Of a stretch of 64,000 nt of DNA, positions 50,375-58,762 are shown piece by piece. Source of the DNA: CAYONZ01 sp964405465. GTDB taxonomy: Bacteria; Bdellovibrionota; Bdellovibrionia; Bdellovibrionales; JAMPXM01. Where the stretch lies: the NCBI GenBank assembly GCA_964405465.1, contig CAYONZ010000014.1:1-64000 (forward strand). The letters are read 5' to 3'. Every line of letters begins with the position of its first letter. Position 1 is the first letter of the stretch. Both the position numbers and the translations under genes were made by a program. The notes under the pieces were generated by a model. That model had not been told where the DNA came from and ran no database searches. It saw nothing but the letters and a program-made list of their open reading frames with translations.

Positions 50375-50779
50375 CTAGTTTTTAGACTCTGGTGTTTTTT
50401 GACAATCGAGATACTCAATCAAACGTGCATTAAAAAATGTGCCGGACTTCTCAAAATTCCAAGGTGGATAGGGATAAAATCGAACTTCAGCACAATGCCC
50501 TTTTTTTACAGCCGCAAACTGCCGATCCACTGTACTAGCCGCCACATATTTACCGGTGCGCTGATCCCTCATCACCAAAGAAAATGAATACATAATATCG
50601 GGACTAACCACACCATTTGCCAAGACTGCCGCAGGTTGAGTGACTCGCTCAATCTCGATCACCTCGCCAATCACTTTTTTTGAAAAAATAAAACTATAGT
50701 TGTCGATCACGACAAACAATAGCAGCGCAACCACAACGGCATACATTGAACGCATCATGATTTTTTTAAACCCTTGCAT
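50375..50779 (-). CDS. Membrane-anchored DUF-type protein of unknown function
   Basis: 134 residues from ATG 50779 (GAGGAAC upstream). A membrane segment (MYAVVVALLLFVVIDNYSFI) is followed by a small beta domain (KVIGEVIEIERVTQPAAV, DIMYSFSLVMRDQRTGKYVA, CAEVRFYPYPPWNF) resembling the DUF3592-like folds on membrane proteins, where a strand pair handles an unknown ligand. Ends in LDCQKTPESKN. Preceded in the operon by the M14 carboxypeptidase gene, whose stop is 10 bases away. Confidence 0.6.
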   Translation of the reverse strand: MQGFKKIMMRSMYAVVVALLLFVVIDNYSFIFSKKVIGEVIEIERVTQPAAVLANGVVSPDIMYSFSLVMRDQRTGKYVAASTVDRQFAAVKKGHCAEVRFYPYPPWNFEKSGTFFNARLIEYLDCQKTPESKN

Positions 50780-50789
50780 TTCTAGTTCC

Positions 50790-51689
50790 TCAAAGTGAAT
50801 CGAAAACCTTCGCTCGCATACGCAAATCGATTTTCTTATTGGTGGCAATAACCAAATGTCCAATGACATCTTGTAGTTCCGCAGGATCTACCATTTTGTC
50901 TTTCAACTCAACCGTTAACACTGGAACGGAGCGATCCTTCCACATGTATCGTCCAAGACTACCAGGAAAATTACCCAAAGCACGCCAAGGCAGGCTCCCG
51001 TAATGAGGAAAATCAACCTTCGGTCCATCAAAATCCAAAACTGCATATGGCGTGTGTACTGATACAATAAAGTCAGGTTTAAAATCTTTCAAATGCTCAC
51101 GTACACACTTTGTTTCTGGTTCACTTGCAGCTTGATCTCCTGGATAACGCCGAGGTTCACCGTGGGCCAATGCCTTCCAGTACTTTAGTGCTTCTTGCGT
51201 CCAATCTTTTGTTGGAAAGTTGCGATTGAGATCGACTTTATTTGCGTTCGTTCTTGTCTTTAAGGCGAGGCCATCGGGATTCACCACGGGTAATATGCGC
51301 CAACTATTTCTCGGCTCTATGCCTTCCAGCCTCTTGATCCATTCGAAAGCCAGTCTTCCACTGATTGGCTCATCTCCGTGAATCAAACCCAAAACCAAAA
51401 CCTTAAATCCTGATTTTTCCGACTGACCTTTTTTATCAAAATGAAAGATCGGATGTTTATTCACACTCTCACAACTCGACATCCACTCCACTTTTTCACA
51501 GACATTGACATCTGACCCCGCAATATCCCCCACCATCTTTTTACAAAATGTCATGGGCAGATCTTGAGCAAACGCAAGACATGAAAAACTAAAAAAAATC
51601 AAGCCAGCAAACCCATTCGCCATCTTCCGCTTCGCACCACATGGTGCCTGCTTATCAAAAAGAAAAGGCCTATGACTTCTTTGCGGCAT
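50790..51689 (-). CDS. Exported M14 zinc carboxypeptidase (MpaA-like)
   Basis: 299 residues. The hydrophobic segment GFAGLIFFSFSCLAFA, preceded by KRK, is a signal peptide, which favours the upstream ATG 51689 over ATG 51623. The zinc site reads GLIHGDEPISG (HxxE) with the third ligand His in SVHTPY, and the catalytic Glu is in VLTVELKDK. The Arg/Asn-binding stretch KVDLNRNFPT fixes the substrate carboxylate in the family. MpaA-type enzymes cut murein peptides (gamma-D-Glu-meso-DAP), so a periplasmic wall-remodelling role is likely. It overlaps the HAMP gene by 20 bases. Confidence 0.88.
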   Translation of the reverse strand: MPQRSHRPFLFDKQAPCGAKRKMANGFAGLIFFSFSCLAFAQDLPMTFCKKMVGDIAGSDVNVCEKVEWMSSCESVNKHPIFHFDKKGQSEKSGFKVLVLGLIHGDEPISGRLAFEWIKRLEGIEPRNSWRILPVVNPDGLALKTRTNANKVDLNRNFPTKDWTQEALKYWKALAHGEPRRYPGDQAASEPETKCVREHLKDFKPDFIVSVHTPYAVLDFDGPKVDFPHYGSLPWRALGNFPGSLGRYMWKDRSVPVLTVELKDKMVDPAELQDVIGHLVIATNKKIDLRMRAKVFDSL

Positions 51690-52128
51690 GCTCTAACTTC
51701 TCAGTGAGTTGATTGAGTTTTTCTGCAATTTCTTGCAGCTCAGCGTTTTTACGGAGGTGAATTCGAGATTGATGTTCTCCGGCCAAAACGCGATCCAAAT
51801 GCCGATTCATCGCAAATAGAGGACCGGCAACTTCATGCGTGATCACAATTCCACCTAAAAAGGCCAAAATCCCAATGACCAAAAACAAACCAATAAAAAC
51901 ATAAAAAACAAAATTCACAAATTCCAATTGAACAAGATCATCCACACATCGAAATCCCGAATGCAGGGCGCTCAATTTATAGAACCCAGAGGCAACTACA
52001 ATTCCTATTCCAATCACCGAAACCGCCATAACAAAAACCGCCAAGCGTAGTTGAATGCTGGGCAGCAGATAGTAGTTGGCAACTCTTCGATTCTTTCTCG
52101 ACATTTGCTCTTGAGATTGTTCTTGCAT
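51670..52128 (-). CDS. Two-helix membrane protein with HAMP-like domain
   Basis: 152 residues. Two membrane segments (LRLAVFVMAVSVIGIGIVVA and FYVFIGLFLVIGILAFLGGI) flank a short periplasmic loop (GFRCVDDLVQLEF), followed by a HAMP-like pair of helices (THEVAGPLFAMNRHLDRVLA, then LQEIAEKLNQLTEKLEHAA). There is no kinase, methylation or cyclase module after it, so it is a stand-alone HAMP protein; similar small proteins are frequent in Bdellovibrio-type genomes. Start may be ATG 52104. Its 3' end overlaps the M14 gene. Confidence 0.72.
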   Translation of the reverse strand: MQEQSQEQMSRKNRRVANYYLLPSIQLRLAVFVMAVSVIGIGIVVASGFYKLSALHSGFRCVDDLVQLEFVNFVFYVFIGLFLVIGILAFLGGIVITHEVAGPLFAMNRHLDRVLAGEHQSRIHLRKNAELQEIAEKLNQLTEKLEHAAKKS

Positions 52129-52403
52129 AGATCTTAGCGTGACACACGTTCACGGCCTTTGACAACCGAGAACTTTCTTCAAGGTACTCGCCGATGAAAC
52201 GCCCAAATGAAGAGCTCAACTCAACCCAATTGAAAAGAAGCACCTTCTTCATTTTCAGATTCTGGAGCCACTCTTGCAACAACATCACAGCAAGTTCAGA
52301 GCAACCCATAAGATGCTTCATGAAATGGCCTTGAACTATCCCGTTAACAGGACAAAGAGAATTCAAAGAGAACTCGAATGACTTAAAAAGGTGGGAGCCA
52401 ACA

Positions 52404-54392
52404 ATGGCAGAAATAGACCGTCGAGCAAAGCAGAAAACTCAGTGCCTTGCAACTGGTGACCTTCGCAGTACCCAAAGCCGAACTTTCTTTTCTGGAAAAT
52501 TGATGTCACCTGCGACAACTGCAAGATTAATGTCACCCGTGACTTCTTTGACATTAATAGGTTCAATGGCACCTATCGCATTTATGACCTCAATCTTACC
52601 CATAACATTCAGGAAATCTATGACATCAATTCAATCGATGGTGTCAGCGGTATCAGTGGCCGGCGTCGTGTTCTTCATGGCATCTAGTCTTCGAGCTGCA
52701 CCCCAGGATGCACCAGTTGCTCCAATGCATATGGATCTCATCAGTAACGCTGTACAATTTCAAATTACACCAAATGGTGAGCGCTTCTTGAGCGAACATT
52801 TAGAAGAAGTTCTGCAAGATTCAAACTTCTCTTTGCGCCGAGGATATTTTAGTAAAATCCCAATTAAATCTTCACAGCCCATTCGCTTCGAAGAACTCGT
52901 TGGTCACGACCCACAAAACCTTGCTTTGCTCAACAATGTAAAACATCTTCTCGAAGAGTGGCTCATGGGCTTTGAGCTCAACGAACCTCAACCAGAAGGA
53001 TCTCTTGAAAGCGCAGCCTATCTTTTAAGTCCAAACAAACTAACTCTACGCTCAAACCTAATAAGCAAACAAAAAAATCATCTCTCAGGTGCGGTCTTCG
53101 ATCTTGAAATCGAGGCGCAAAAACTCAGCATTGGAGCGAGACTTATTTCAATGCGCGATCCACGTAATCCTATCTTTGGTACGCTCGGTTTTGTAAATCC
53201 AGTTCTTTCTTCCAGCGCCAATAGCGTACCTTTTGGACAAGGCCAGCAGCCTCCCCTGCGCCTTAAGATCACGTTTGAATTTTCGATTGATCAAAATAAA
53301 AAGCCTAAGATCAAGATCATCGCAACCAAAACAAATTTCTCAGAGACCCAAATGCAGTTGTCGTATAAAAAGCTTCTTCCGATGGACCTCACGATTTCGG
53401 GGTCGGGCTACAACTACCCGCTCAGTGATGCCACCCTCACCCGACGATTCGAAGAAAGTAAACCAAGGCTGATCGCCGAATTGCAAAAACTAATAGATCA
53501 ATTGGCTGATACCGATCTTCCAAAAATGTTGACCGAAAAACTTGATGGTTCGATGCCAGAGATTCTTAAACAAACAAAATTTATGGAGCCACCAGCGAGA
53601 CCAATGGGCTCTTCTGAAGGTGATTTTGTCTGGGGTCTGGAGCTAACGCAGATCAAACAAAATTCCGTGGCTACCAATTCACAAAAATATCTCAGCACCT
53701 CAATTGCTCTTGACGCATTTGTTGAAGACCCAATGGCCACCAAATCTCCACCCCTCAGCAAAAATGCTCGAGCACGCGGCAATGTTACCTTCGAGGGCTT
53801 AGCCCCAAATCAATACGATACGGCACTTGCCGTCGATCGTGGTCTTCTGAATCGAGTGCTCCAACTCTCGTATCACCGTGGCTACCTGAAAAAAGTAGTC
53901 GATGATAAAGACCCCAATCAAGTCACAGTCTTTGCTGGTCCACCCTCTTTTGACACCGAAAACAAAAAAGTCGAGGCCCCTCTGTCGATGCAGCCTAAGT
54001 TTCGCTTACGCTTGGCGATCGCCCAAGACATGTCTGGTCTCTCTCGCATCGCAACGGACGCTACAATCAACGTTGGCCTGGAGGCAATTGGACACCTTCA
54101 GCAAAAAGCCGATCACTCTGGTGTCAGTCTGATTCTTGATCGTCTCGACCCAACAAGTGTGGTCGTTGATCCGAACACCTTGACCCTTATTGGTCGAACT
54201 ATTATGTATCCACTGGTGCAGCAGAAAGCGCGCGAGAAAGTTCGCGAAGCTTCAACAAAAATTGAAGCTCAGCCTAAGGAGATCGGCACCCTTCCTCTGC
54301 CACCTGAGTTTTTTGGTCAGAAACTCGCCATAAAAAGCATGAAGTGGTCAAGCTCAGGACACTTAATTATGTTTATGAATTTTGAACCATGA
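52404..54392 (+). CDS. Large exported protein of unknown function
   Basis: 662 residues from ATG 52404, which has GGTGGGAG at good spacing. A signal-like segment (VAGVVFFMASSLRAAP) lies only at residues 84-100, so ATG 52620 (preceded by AGGAAAT) may be the real start, giving a normal signal peptide. The upstream 70 residues are Met-rich, with LMSP twice. The mature chain alternates helices and strands (NGERFLSEHLEEVLQ, LKITFEFSIDQNKKPKI, FRLRLAIAQDMSG) and looks like a lipid-binding tubular fold (BPI/SMP-like), but no family is certain. A 31-codon ORF and a second exported-protein gene follow. Confidence 0.68.
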   Translation: MAEIDRRAKQKTQCLATGDLRSTQSRTFFSGKLMSPATTARLMSPVTSLTLIGSMAPIAFMTSILPITFRKSMTSIQSMVSAVSVAGVVFFMASSLRAAPQDAPVAPMHMDLISNAVQFQITPNGERFLSEHLEEVLQDSNFSLRRGYFSKIPIKSSQPIRFEELVGHDPQNLALLNNVKHLLEEWLMGFELNEPQPEGSLESAAYLLSPNKLTLRSNLISKQKNHLSGAVFDLEIEAQKLSIGARLISMRDPRNPIFGTLGFVNPVLSSSANSVPFGQGQQPPLRLKITFEFSIDQNKKPKIKIIATKTNFSETQMQLSYKKLLPMDLTISGSGYNYPLSDATLTRRFEESKPRLIAELQKLIDQLADTDLPKMLTEKLDGSMPEILKQTKFMEPPARPMGSSEGDFVWGLELTQIKQNSVATNSQKYLSTSIALDAFVEDPMATKSPPLSKNARARGNVTFEGLAPNQYDTALAVDRGLLNRVLQLSYHRGYLKKVVDDKDPNQVTVFAGPPSFDTENKKVEAPLSMQPKFRLRLAIAQDMSGLSRIATDATINVGLEAIGHLQQKADHSGVSLILDRLDPTSVVVDPNTLTLIGRTIMYPLVQQKAREKVREASTKIEAQPKEIGTLPLPPEFFGQKLAIKSMKWSSSGHLIMFMNFEP

Positions 54393-54404
54393 AGAGGCAA
54401 TAAA

Positions 54405-54500
54405 ATGAGTTGTACTTTTTCGATCCAGAGCTACAGAGGCAAACCGGCTAGTTTATCTCTAGAATTCAGTGACTTTTCCCAGAATGGAGTTTTTCAATGA
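54405..54500 (+). CDS. 31-codon small ORF coupled to the next gene
   Basis: MSCTFSIQSYRGKPASLSL continues to a TGA that overlaps the next ATG (ATGA at 54497-54500). GAAGAGG precedes its ATG at seven bases. The following gene has its own GGAG. The arrangement is that of translational coupling between three adjacent genes. Too short to recognise; it could also be a chance frame. Confidence 0.35.
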   Translation: MSCTFSIQSYRGKPASLSLEFSDFSQNGVFQ

Positions 54501-55075
54501 AGACATGCTTTCAAAAACTTAAAAACAAATATTTTTTATTTAATACGATTCTATCCTGTGCTGTTTTTTTGGCGGGATCAATTCTACTACTAGGTTCAAA
54601 CTCTTTGGCAGATGGGGCCGCCAACTTTGATTCACTGAACAGCGAAGAAGTTCCTGCGGTTGAGCTAAGTCTACCTATCTCGATTGATGGCCGAATTCAA
54701 TTTGAGGGTCAGTTCGTCAGTCTATTTTTTGTTGAGGCAAAAAAATCTGGGCTGACAACAAGCGCAGATCAGATTGATATTGTGACTGTGAAGAATGTCA
54801 GGACTCTACCGATCAATTCCAGCAAAGTTTCTTTTACAGCCACTAGAATTCAAATTGAAGGTGCAAGTCTTGCGTACAATTACGTCGTCGCAGTGATTCA
54901 TCCTCAGCCACGTTTCTTTTTTAAAAATGCAAACTCAAGTGCCGTCCTCGACCCACGCCTGACGGCAACCGATTCACCAATTCCTTCCGAGTACATTGCA
55001 AGCAAACGACTCACTTTAGCCCGTAAAGCCTTTGAAAAAAATAATCTCGATGGCCTAGTGCGAATCGGTTTCTAA
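54497..55075 (+). CDS. Exported protein of unknown function
   Basis: 192 residues. The N-terminus has a basic lead (KTCFQKLKNKYF) and a hydrophobic core (TILSCAVFLAGSILLLGSNSLA), a signal peptide or anchor. The mature part is beta-rich (VELSLPISIDGRIQFEGQFV, VSFTATRIQIEGASLAYNYV) with an amphipathic helix at the end (ASKRLTLARKAFEKNNLDGL). No family recognised. It lies in the same operon as the 662-residue protein, with overlapping translation through a small ORF, and ends in a hairpin inside the convergent lipoprotein gene. Confidence 0.65.
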   Translation: MKTCFQKLKNKYFLFNTILSCAVFLAGSILLLGSNSLADGAANFDSLNSEEVPAVELSLPISIDGRIQFEGQFVSLFFVEAKKSGLTTSADQIDIVTVKNVRTLPINSSKVSFTATRIQIEGASLAYNYVVAVIHPQPRFFFKNANSSAVLDPRLTATDSPIPSEYIASKRLTLARKAFEKNNLDGLVRIGF

Positions 55076-55636
55076 TGAAGGGTGATCTTCAGAAAGATCA
55101 CCTGTGTTCAATGACTTCGTACGAACAAAAGTTTCCACTCCCGACCATTGACTCAGAGTCAAACAAGAGCCGTTCAATGCCCAGGCATAATTGCCTTCGC
55201 GCATTGAAGCCTCACATGAACCCTGAGCTGAATCCCGCGACGCCAAAATATGTACAAAGCCTTTTTCCAACGCCGATGGAGAGACGACCGTTGCCGTTTT
55301 CCACTGTCCTCCGTCTGAGCAAGTCACACTCAGTTTTGTCGAAAACAAATTGAGCTCAAGTGTGTGCTGCTGTTGTTGTTTACCGTCAGTGACCCAAACT
55401 GACCAATTCCCCACTGGGCTCTGAAACTGTGGAGCTCCCTGGCAAGCAGCCAAATCGGTGATCGTCTTGAACTGCGGTTTTTTTGAAGGATCATTACCAT
55501 TTTTGACATTGCCCTTCGGACAACCCGTTAAAGTGGTGAGCAATACACCAAAGACGAAGAGTGAACAGGCCCTGGCCGGCACACCCTCAAGTAGACTCTT
55601 CGTTTGAGAATTGGATAAACCTCGGAACCGTCGCAC
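55055..55636 (-). CDS. Lipoprotein of unknown function
   Basis: 193 residues with a lipobox near the end of FVFGVLLTTLTGC (Cys at about residue 39), then a short tether and a compact beta domain (GNWSVWVTDGKQQQQHTLEL, KLSVTCSDGGQWKTATVV) with several cysteines (AACQG, SCEAS, GSCLTL) that may form disulfides. The style resembles lipocalin- or DUF-type envelope lipoproteins, but no assignment is made. The stop overlaps the convergent gene by 21 bases. Confidence 0.66.
   Translation of the reverse strand: MRRFRGLSNSQTKSLLEGVPARACSLFVFGVLLTTLTGCPKGNVKNGNDPSKKPQFKTITDLAACQGAPQFQSPVGNWSVWVTDGKQQQQHTLELNLFSTKLSVTCSDGGQWKTATVVSPSALEKGFVHILASRDSAQGSCEASMREGNYAWALNGSCLTLSQWSGVETFVRTKSLNTGDLSEDHPSLETDSH
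55081..55102. terminator. Hairpin between convergent genes
   Basis: GGTGATCTT (55081-55089) and AAGATCACC (55094-55102) form a perfect nine-pair stem with loop CAGA. It begins just after the plus-strand stop and lies within the last codons of the minus-strand lipoprotein gene. No T-run. Confidence 0.5.
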
Positions 55637-55663
55637 TTAACCCTCCTTGGCTAAAGATGCAGA

Positions 55664-56614
55664 TCATTTCATCTGTAAAATTACAGCAAACATCAAAAAA
55701 TCGGTCAAGCTATGAGTCAACCACACCAGCTTTTTCGATTTAAACAAAAAATATTGAGTACACATCGCGAGACCAAAACAAAAAGTTAAAACCACTCCCA
55801 ACCCACCGGCAGGAAATCCATTTTGATAATGTACAAACCCAAAAAGCAAAGACGAAAGCAAAACAGCACCAAAGCGACTCATTTTTCCAGAAAGTAAATC
55901 AAGAAACAAAAATCGAAAGAGCAGCTCTTCACGCAAGCCATTCAAAACTGCAGCACAAAGAATGGCCACGCCCACAGCTCCCACCGATTCAAACGGAACC
56001 TTAAAGCGCAGGGCCACGTCCTGATGCCCAAAGAAATATCCAAGCAAAATGACAACAGAAACTCCTGTCACGAGTAAAACCGAAAGCCATGCTTGAACTG
56101 ACAGCCGCGCCAAACTTGCCCGAATATAGTCGACCAAAAGACGACCATTGGTCGGCCACTTAAACATCGATTGAACGTAAAAACTAAAATTTTCTGGCCA
56201 CAGCGGTTTCTTTTCTAAAACATGCCGAAGCACCCAAAGCCATGCTGCCACAACAAAAAAATCGAGAGGCCACGACAAAAAAGAATTCATACGTAAAAGC
56301 GCAAAGACGAAAAAATATGAAAAAAGATAAAGAGTCAGAGCTCGAAAACGCCGCAAAGATGAAAGTAAAAATGGAGGCGCAGCAAACGAAGCCGCCACTC
56401 CTACTGCCAACCAGGGTTCCCGCCAAACAAACATCACCAAAGACACGGCCAAAACCATCACCAATACAACCAGATCAAAGCTCGTCAGTTCACGAACTTG
56501 CAATTCCCGGTAAATCCGCTCTTTCAAGAGCGACCACCGTGAAGAACCGTTTTCGTTCGACACCGACGCTGCCGAAGTTTTCAGCAATAAATCTTCAATG
56601 GCACGAATGCTCAC
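55664..56614 (-). CDS. CPBP-family intramembrane metalloprotease
   Basis: 316 residues with eight or so membrane segments. The CAAX-protease/bacteriocin-processing motifs are visible: LREELLFRFLFLD (EExxxR), LLFGFVHYQNG (FxxxH) and WLTHSLTDFLMF (HxxxD). These are metal-dependent membrane proteases or membrane-bound chaperone-like proteins in bacteria. A 50-residue polar lead precedes the first helix. It is divergent from the tRNA-His gene, and a second CPBP gene lies beyond the tRNA on the other strand. Confidence 0.88.
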   Translation of the reverse strand: MSIRAIEDLLLKTSAASVSNENGSSRWSLLKERIYRELQVRELTSFDLVVLVMVLAVSLVMFVWREPWLAVGVAASFAAPPFLLSSLRRFRALTLYLFSYFFVFALLRMNSFLSWPLDFFVVAAWLWVLRHVLEKKPLWPENFSFYVQSMFKWPTNGRLLVDYIRASLARLSVQAWLSVLLVTGVSVVILLGYFFGHQDVALRFKVPFESVGAVGVAILCAAVLNGLREELLFRFLFLDLLSGKMSRFGAVLLSSLLFGFVHYQNGFPAGGLGVVLTFCFGLAMCTQYFLFKSKKLVWLTHSLTDFLMFAVILQMK

Positions 56615-56770
56615 TTGCCCCCCTCTGAGCTCGCAAAAAATCGCGAATTAAGCTTATTCTATGGAGCCCCCAGGCCCCAATTGGCGCACAGCAAAACTGC
56701 CAGAGTAAAAGATTTAGCGCCTCGCCAACAATTCGAGCACGCACGGCCAACTCAATCAAGATTTTTCTGT

Positions 56771-56799
56771 TTGCATCTTGGCAGCTAAACCTCTATAAA
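56771..56799 (+). promoter_or_regulatory. Sigma70-type promoter of the tRNA-His gene
   Basis: TTGCAT (56771-56776), a 17-base spacer and TATAAA (56794-56799) stand 22 bases ahead of the tRNA. The spacing is ideal and the distance leaves a very short leader. Confidence 0.75.
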
Positions 56800-56821
56800 A
56801 TGAGCTCCTTTTCATTTTAAT

Positions 56822-56898
56822 GGTGGCCGTAGCTCAGCTGGTAGAGCATGGGATTGTGATTCCCAGGGTCGCGGGTTCAAGCCCCGTCGGTCACCCCA
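56822..56898 (+). tRNA. tRNA-His (anticodon GTG)
   Basis: The 77-base gene folds as a cloverleaf: acceptor GTGGCCG with CGGTCAC, D-arm GCTCAGCTGGTAGAGC, anticodon arm GGGATTGTGATTCCC with GTG at 56856-56858, and T-arm GCGGGTTCAAGCCCCG. An extra G before position 1 pairs with discriminator C73, the identity mark of tRNA-His. CCA is encoded. Confidence 0.97.
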
Positions 56899-57094
56899 AT
56901 TTTCTTACGTAAAATCTCTCAAAGAAATCTCATCTAGAAAAAGAAGGCGTTGGGCGTGGCATGACGTATCGAATACGGTCTTGAGCTCACCGCAATCGGC
57001 GACACTGCACCTTTGGGTGACCACGGGATGAATTGCTTCCAAAACCTGCTCTATTGCTCTTTTTATTTTTAAGCTACAGAATGCAGACATTAAG

Positions 57095-57520
57095 TTACAA
57101 GAATCCCCGCCCTGGCCTAAAGAGCTTCAATGAGCTTTTGAAATCATGCACCTCGGTGCTTTTTCCCTGGCGAAATACCTCAATTTTAGGGTCAAAAGAT
57201 TCCATTTGCAGCACCTGAATGGATAAGGCTGGAGGAACAAGCTCATCACACTTGAGATGCATAGCCACATCCTCATTGAGGTAAAAAAGTAGAATGGCAT
57301 TGGAATTCCAAATAATGAAGGTGTTATCGTCTTTAAAGAAGCTTTCCCCATTAGTAAAAATGAAGGTGTTTGTCCCGTCGATTGGGAATGAAGTTATGAA
57401 CTCCAATTTCTGGGCGCTCATAGCAATTTCCCCATGATCAATGACATCAACCCAGTTTTTTTGATTGGGACTAAAAACTCTTCGCATCGGTGACGTTGGG
57501 GTATGGATTCTCATATTCAT
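57095..57520 (-). CDS. Hypothetical protein
   Basis: About 141 residues from ATG 57520; GTG 57535 and ATG 57514 are alternatives and no good ribosome site is seen. The chain is beta-rich with aromatic residues (KLEFITSFPIDGTNTFIFTN, TFIIWNSNAILLFYLNED). It has no signal peptide and no membrane helix. No family recognised. It lies between tRNA-His and a CPBP protease gene, separated from the latter by a gap that contains a run of nine C. Presence of a normal-looking protein core supports it as real. Confidence 0.5.
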   Translation of the reverse strand: MNMRIHTPTSPMRRVFSPNQKNWVDVIDHGEIAMSAQKLEFITSFPIDGTNTFIFTNGESFFKDDNTFIIWNSNAILLFYLNEDVAMHLKCDELVPPALSIQVLQMESFDPKIEVFRQGKSTEVHDFKSSLKLFRPGRGFL

Positions 57521-57554
57521 GTATTCTCTGAGCACTTTAACAGGTTAGCCAATA

Positions 57555-57563
57555 CCCCCCCCC
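57555..57563. repeat. Nine-C homopolymer in a divergent promoter region
   Basis: An uninterrupted run of nine C lies 35 bases ahead of the minus-strand hypothetical gene and 65 bases ahead of the CPBP gene. Such runs are slippage-prone and can change promoter spacing. Confidence 0.85.
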
Positions 57564-57627
57564 TTGAATTCGCGCTTAATTTTTTTTAGACTTCAGCGCG
57601 AAATGAACGATTGAGTTCGGAGCCAAG

Positions 57628-58431
57628 ATGAAAAGCACCCGCATACAAATCCTGATCTTCTTGTTATTGGTTTTTATTGTGAGCTGGAGTTTCGAAGCCT
57701 TCATAATTTCAGGCGGTGGCGTTAAAAATTTTGGGCTACTTGGGCTCATGACTTTAATGTGGATACCTGGTCTCATCTCAACTTTTCTGAGAATAATTGC
57801 AAAGCTTGGATTTGAAGATGTTGGCTTCAAAAAAGGTCCGGCGAAATTCTATTATTATGCCGTGGGTTTGCCTTTGGTCATCGCACTCGTCGTCAATATC
57901 GTATGCATGGTATTGGATATTAGAGATTTCTCTTTTATTGCCATTGAAACTCTGAACCAAGCTCTCCCTAAAATTGCGATGACACTTGTTCTTGGACTCT
58001 TCGGCGCATTGGGCGAAGAATTAGGTTGGCGCGGCTTCCTGCTACCCAAAATGCATGAAGCTAAAATTTCAAGTCCCTATCTTTGGAGTGGCCTTATATG
58101 GGCCCTTTGGCATTTGCCTATTGTGGTTTTTGGCAACTACTACACCCACGGTTCGCCACCACTCATTGCATTGGCTTACGTCTTGAGTATTGTTGCGATT
58201 AATTTTGTTATCAGTGACTTTCGCGACAGTTCGGATTCACTCTGGGTGGCCGTTGTCTTCCATGCCGCCCACAACTTTCTCTTTCAGCTGGCCATTCCCT
58301 ACCTAATATTCACCAAACCTGGCTCACGAATTGAACTGTGGGAAACAATTGGCGCTGATTGCGGATTCCTGGTCGCCGCGGGCTACACCATCTCCTATTT
58401 GTTTATCCGACAAAGGCGGCAGGCCACCTAG
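57628..58431 (+). CDS. CPBP-family intramembrane metalloprotease
   Basis: 267 residues, about seven membrane segments. The family motifs are ALGEELGWRGFLLP (EExxWR), LIWALWHLPIVVFG (WxxWHxP) and VVFHAAHNFLFQLA (HxxxN). The EExxWR and WHLP forms place it in a different CPBP subgroup from the gene at 55664. Known relatives include bacteriocin-immunity and membrane-signalling proteins in other bacteria; no substrate is suggested here. It is isolated, with a homopolymer C run upstream. Confidence 0.9.
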   Translation: MKSTRIQILIFLLLVFIVSWSFEAFIISGGGVKNFGLLGLMTLMWIPGLISTFLRIIAKLGFEDVGFKKGPAKFYYYAVGLPLVIALVVNIVCMVLDIRDFSFIAIETLNQALPKIAMTLVLGLFGALGEELGWRGFLLPKMHEAKISSPYLWSGLIWALWHLPIVVFGNYYTHGSPPLIALAYVLSIVAINFVISDFRDSSDSLWVAVVFHAAHNFLFQLAIPYLIFTKPGSRIELWETIGADCGFLVAAGYTISYLFIRQRRQAT

Positions 58432-58704
58432 TGGCGGCCATGCGGAGATTTTGGATTTCCCGTTTTGCTCTCTCTCGCTAGTTTCGCGCCTTCTCTCTTT
58501 GTTTTAAAGTTTTATGTTTTTTTGATAGCTCTATGTGGACCTGGCAATTAGGTCTGTCACATAGCGGATCACCAAGTCTTGCAATGAAAAAGAGACCGTG
58601 TTGGTGGAAGAATCTACCAAGGCAAAATTGTGGTCTCCTCGCGTGGTGGCAAGAACTGGCCTGAGCCCCATTGGGGCCAGGGTCTACGGACCCTCCCCAA
58701 AAAA

Positions 58705-58740
58705 GATCAAGAAGACTTGTGCTTCCAAGACTTCTTGATC
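58705..58740 (-). terminator. Strong intrinsic terminator of the lipoprotein operon
   Basis: GATCAAGAAGACTTG and CAAGACTTCTTGATC form a 15-base stem (one mismatch) with a six-base loop. Read on the minus strand it is followed by TTTTTT (58704-58699). It stands 23 bases after the lipoprotein stop. The remainder of the gap 58432-58762 has no convincing gene. Confidence 0.85.
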
Positions 58741-58762
58741 TCCCGATATGCAACTTCAGTGA

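Noticed and set aside
51977..52366. 129-codon minus frame upstream of the HAMP protein gene
   Set aside because: It overlaps the HAMP gene in another frame and shows no domain or ribosome site; the true start is inside it.
56905..57090. 61-codon minus frame after tRNA-His
   Set aside because: No ribosome site, no domain, and part of it is the inverted tRNA-like sequence; kept only as a note.
58478..58753. 91-codon minus frame in the gap after the CPBP gene
   Set aside because: It spans the strong intrinsic terminator and has a His/Arg/Cys-rich unnatural composition.
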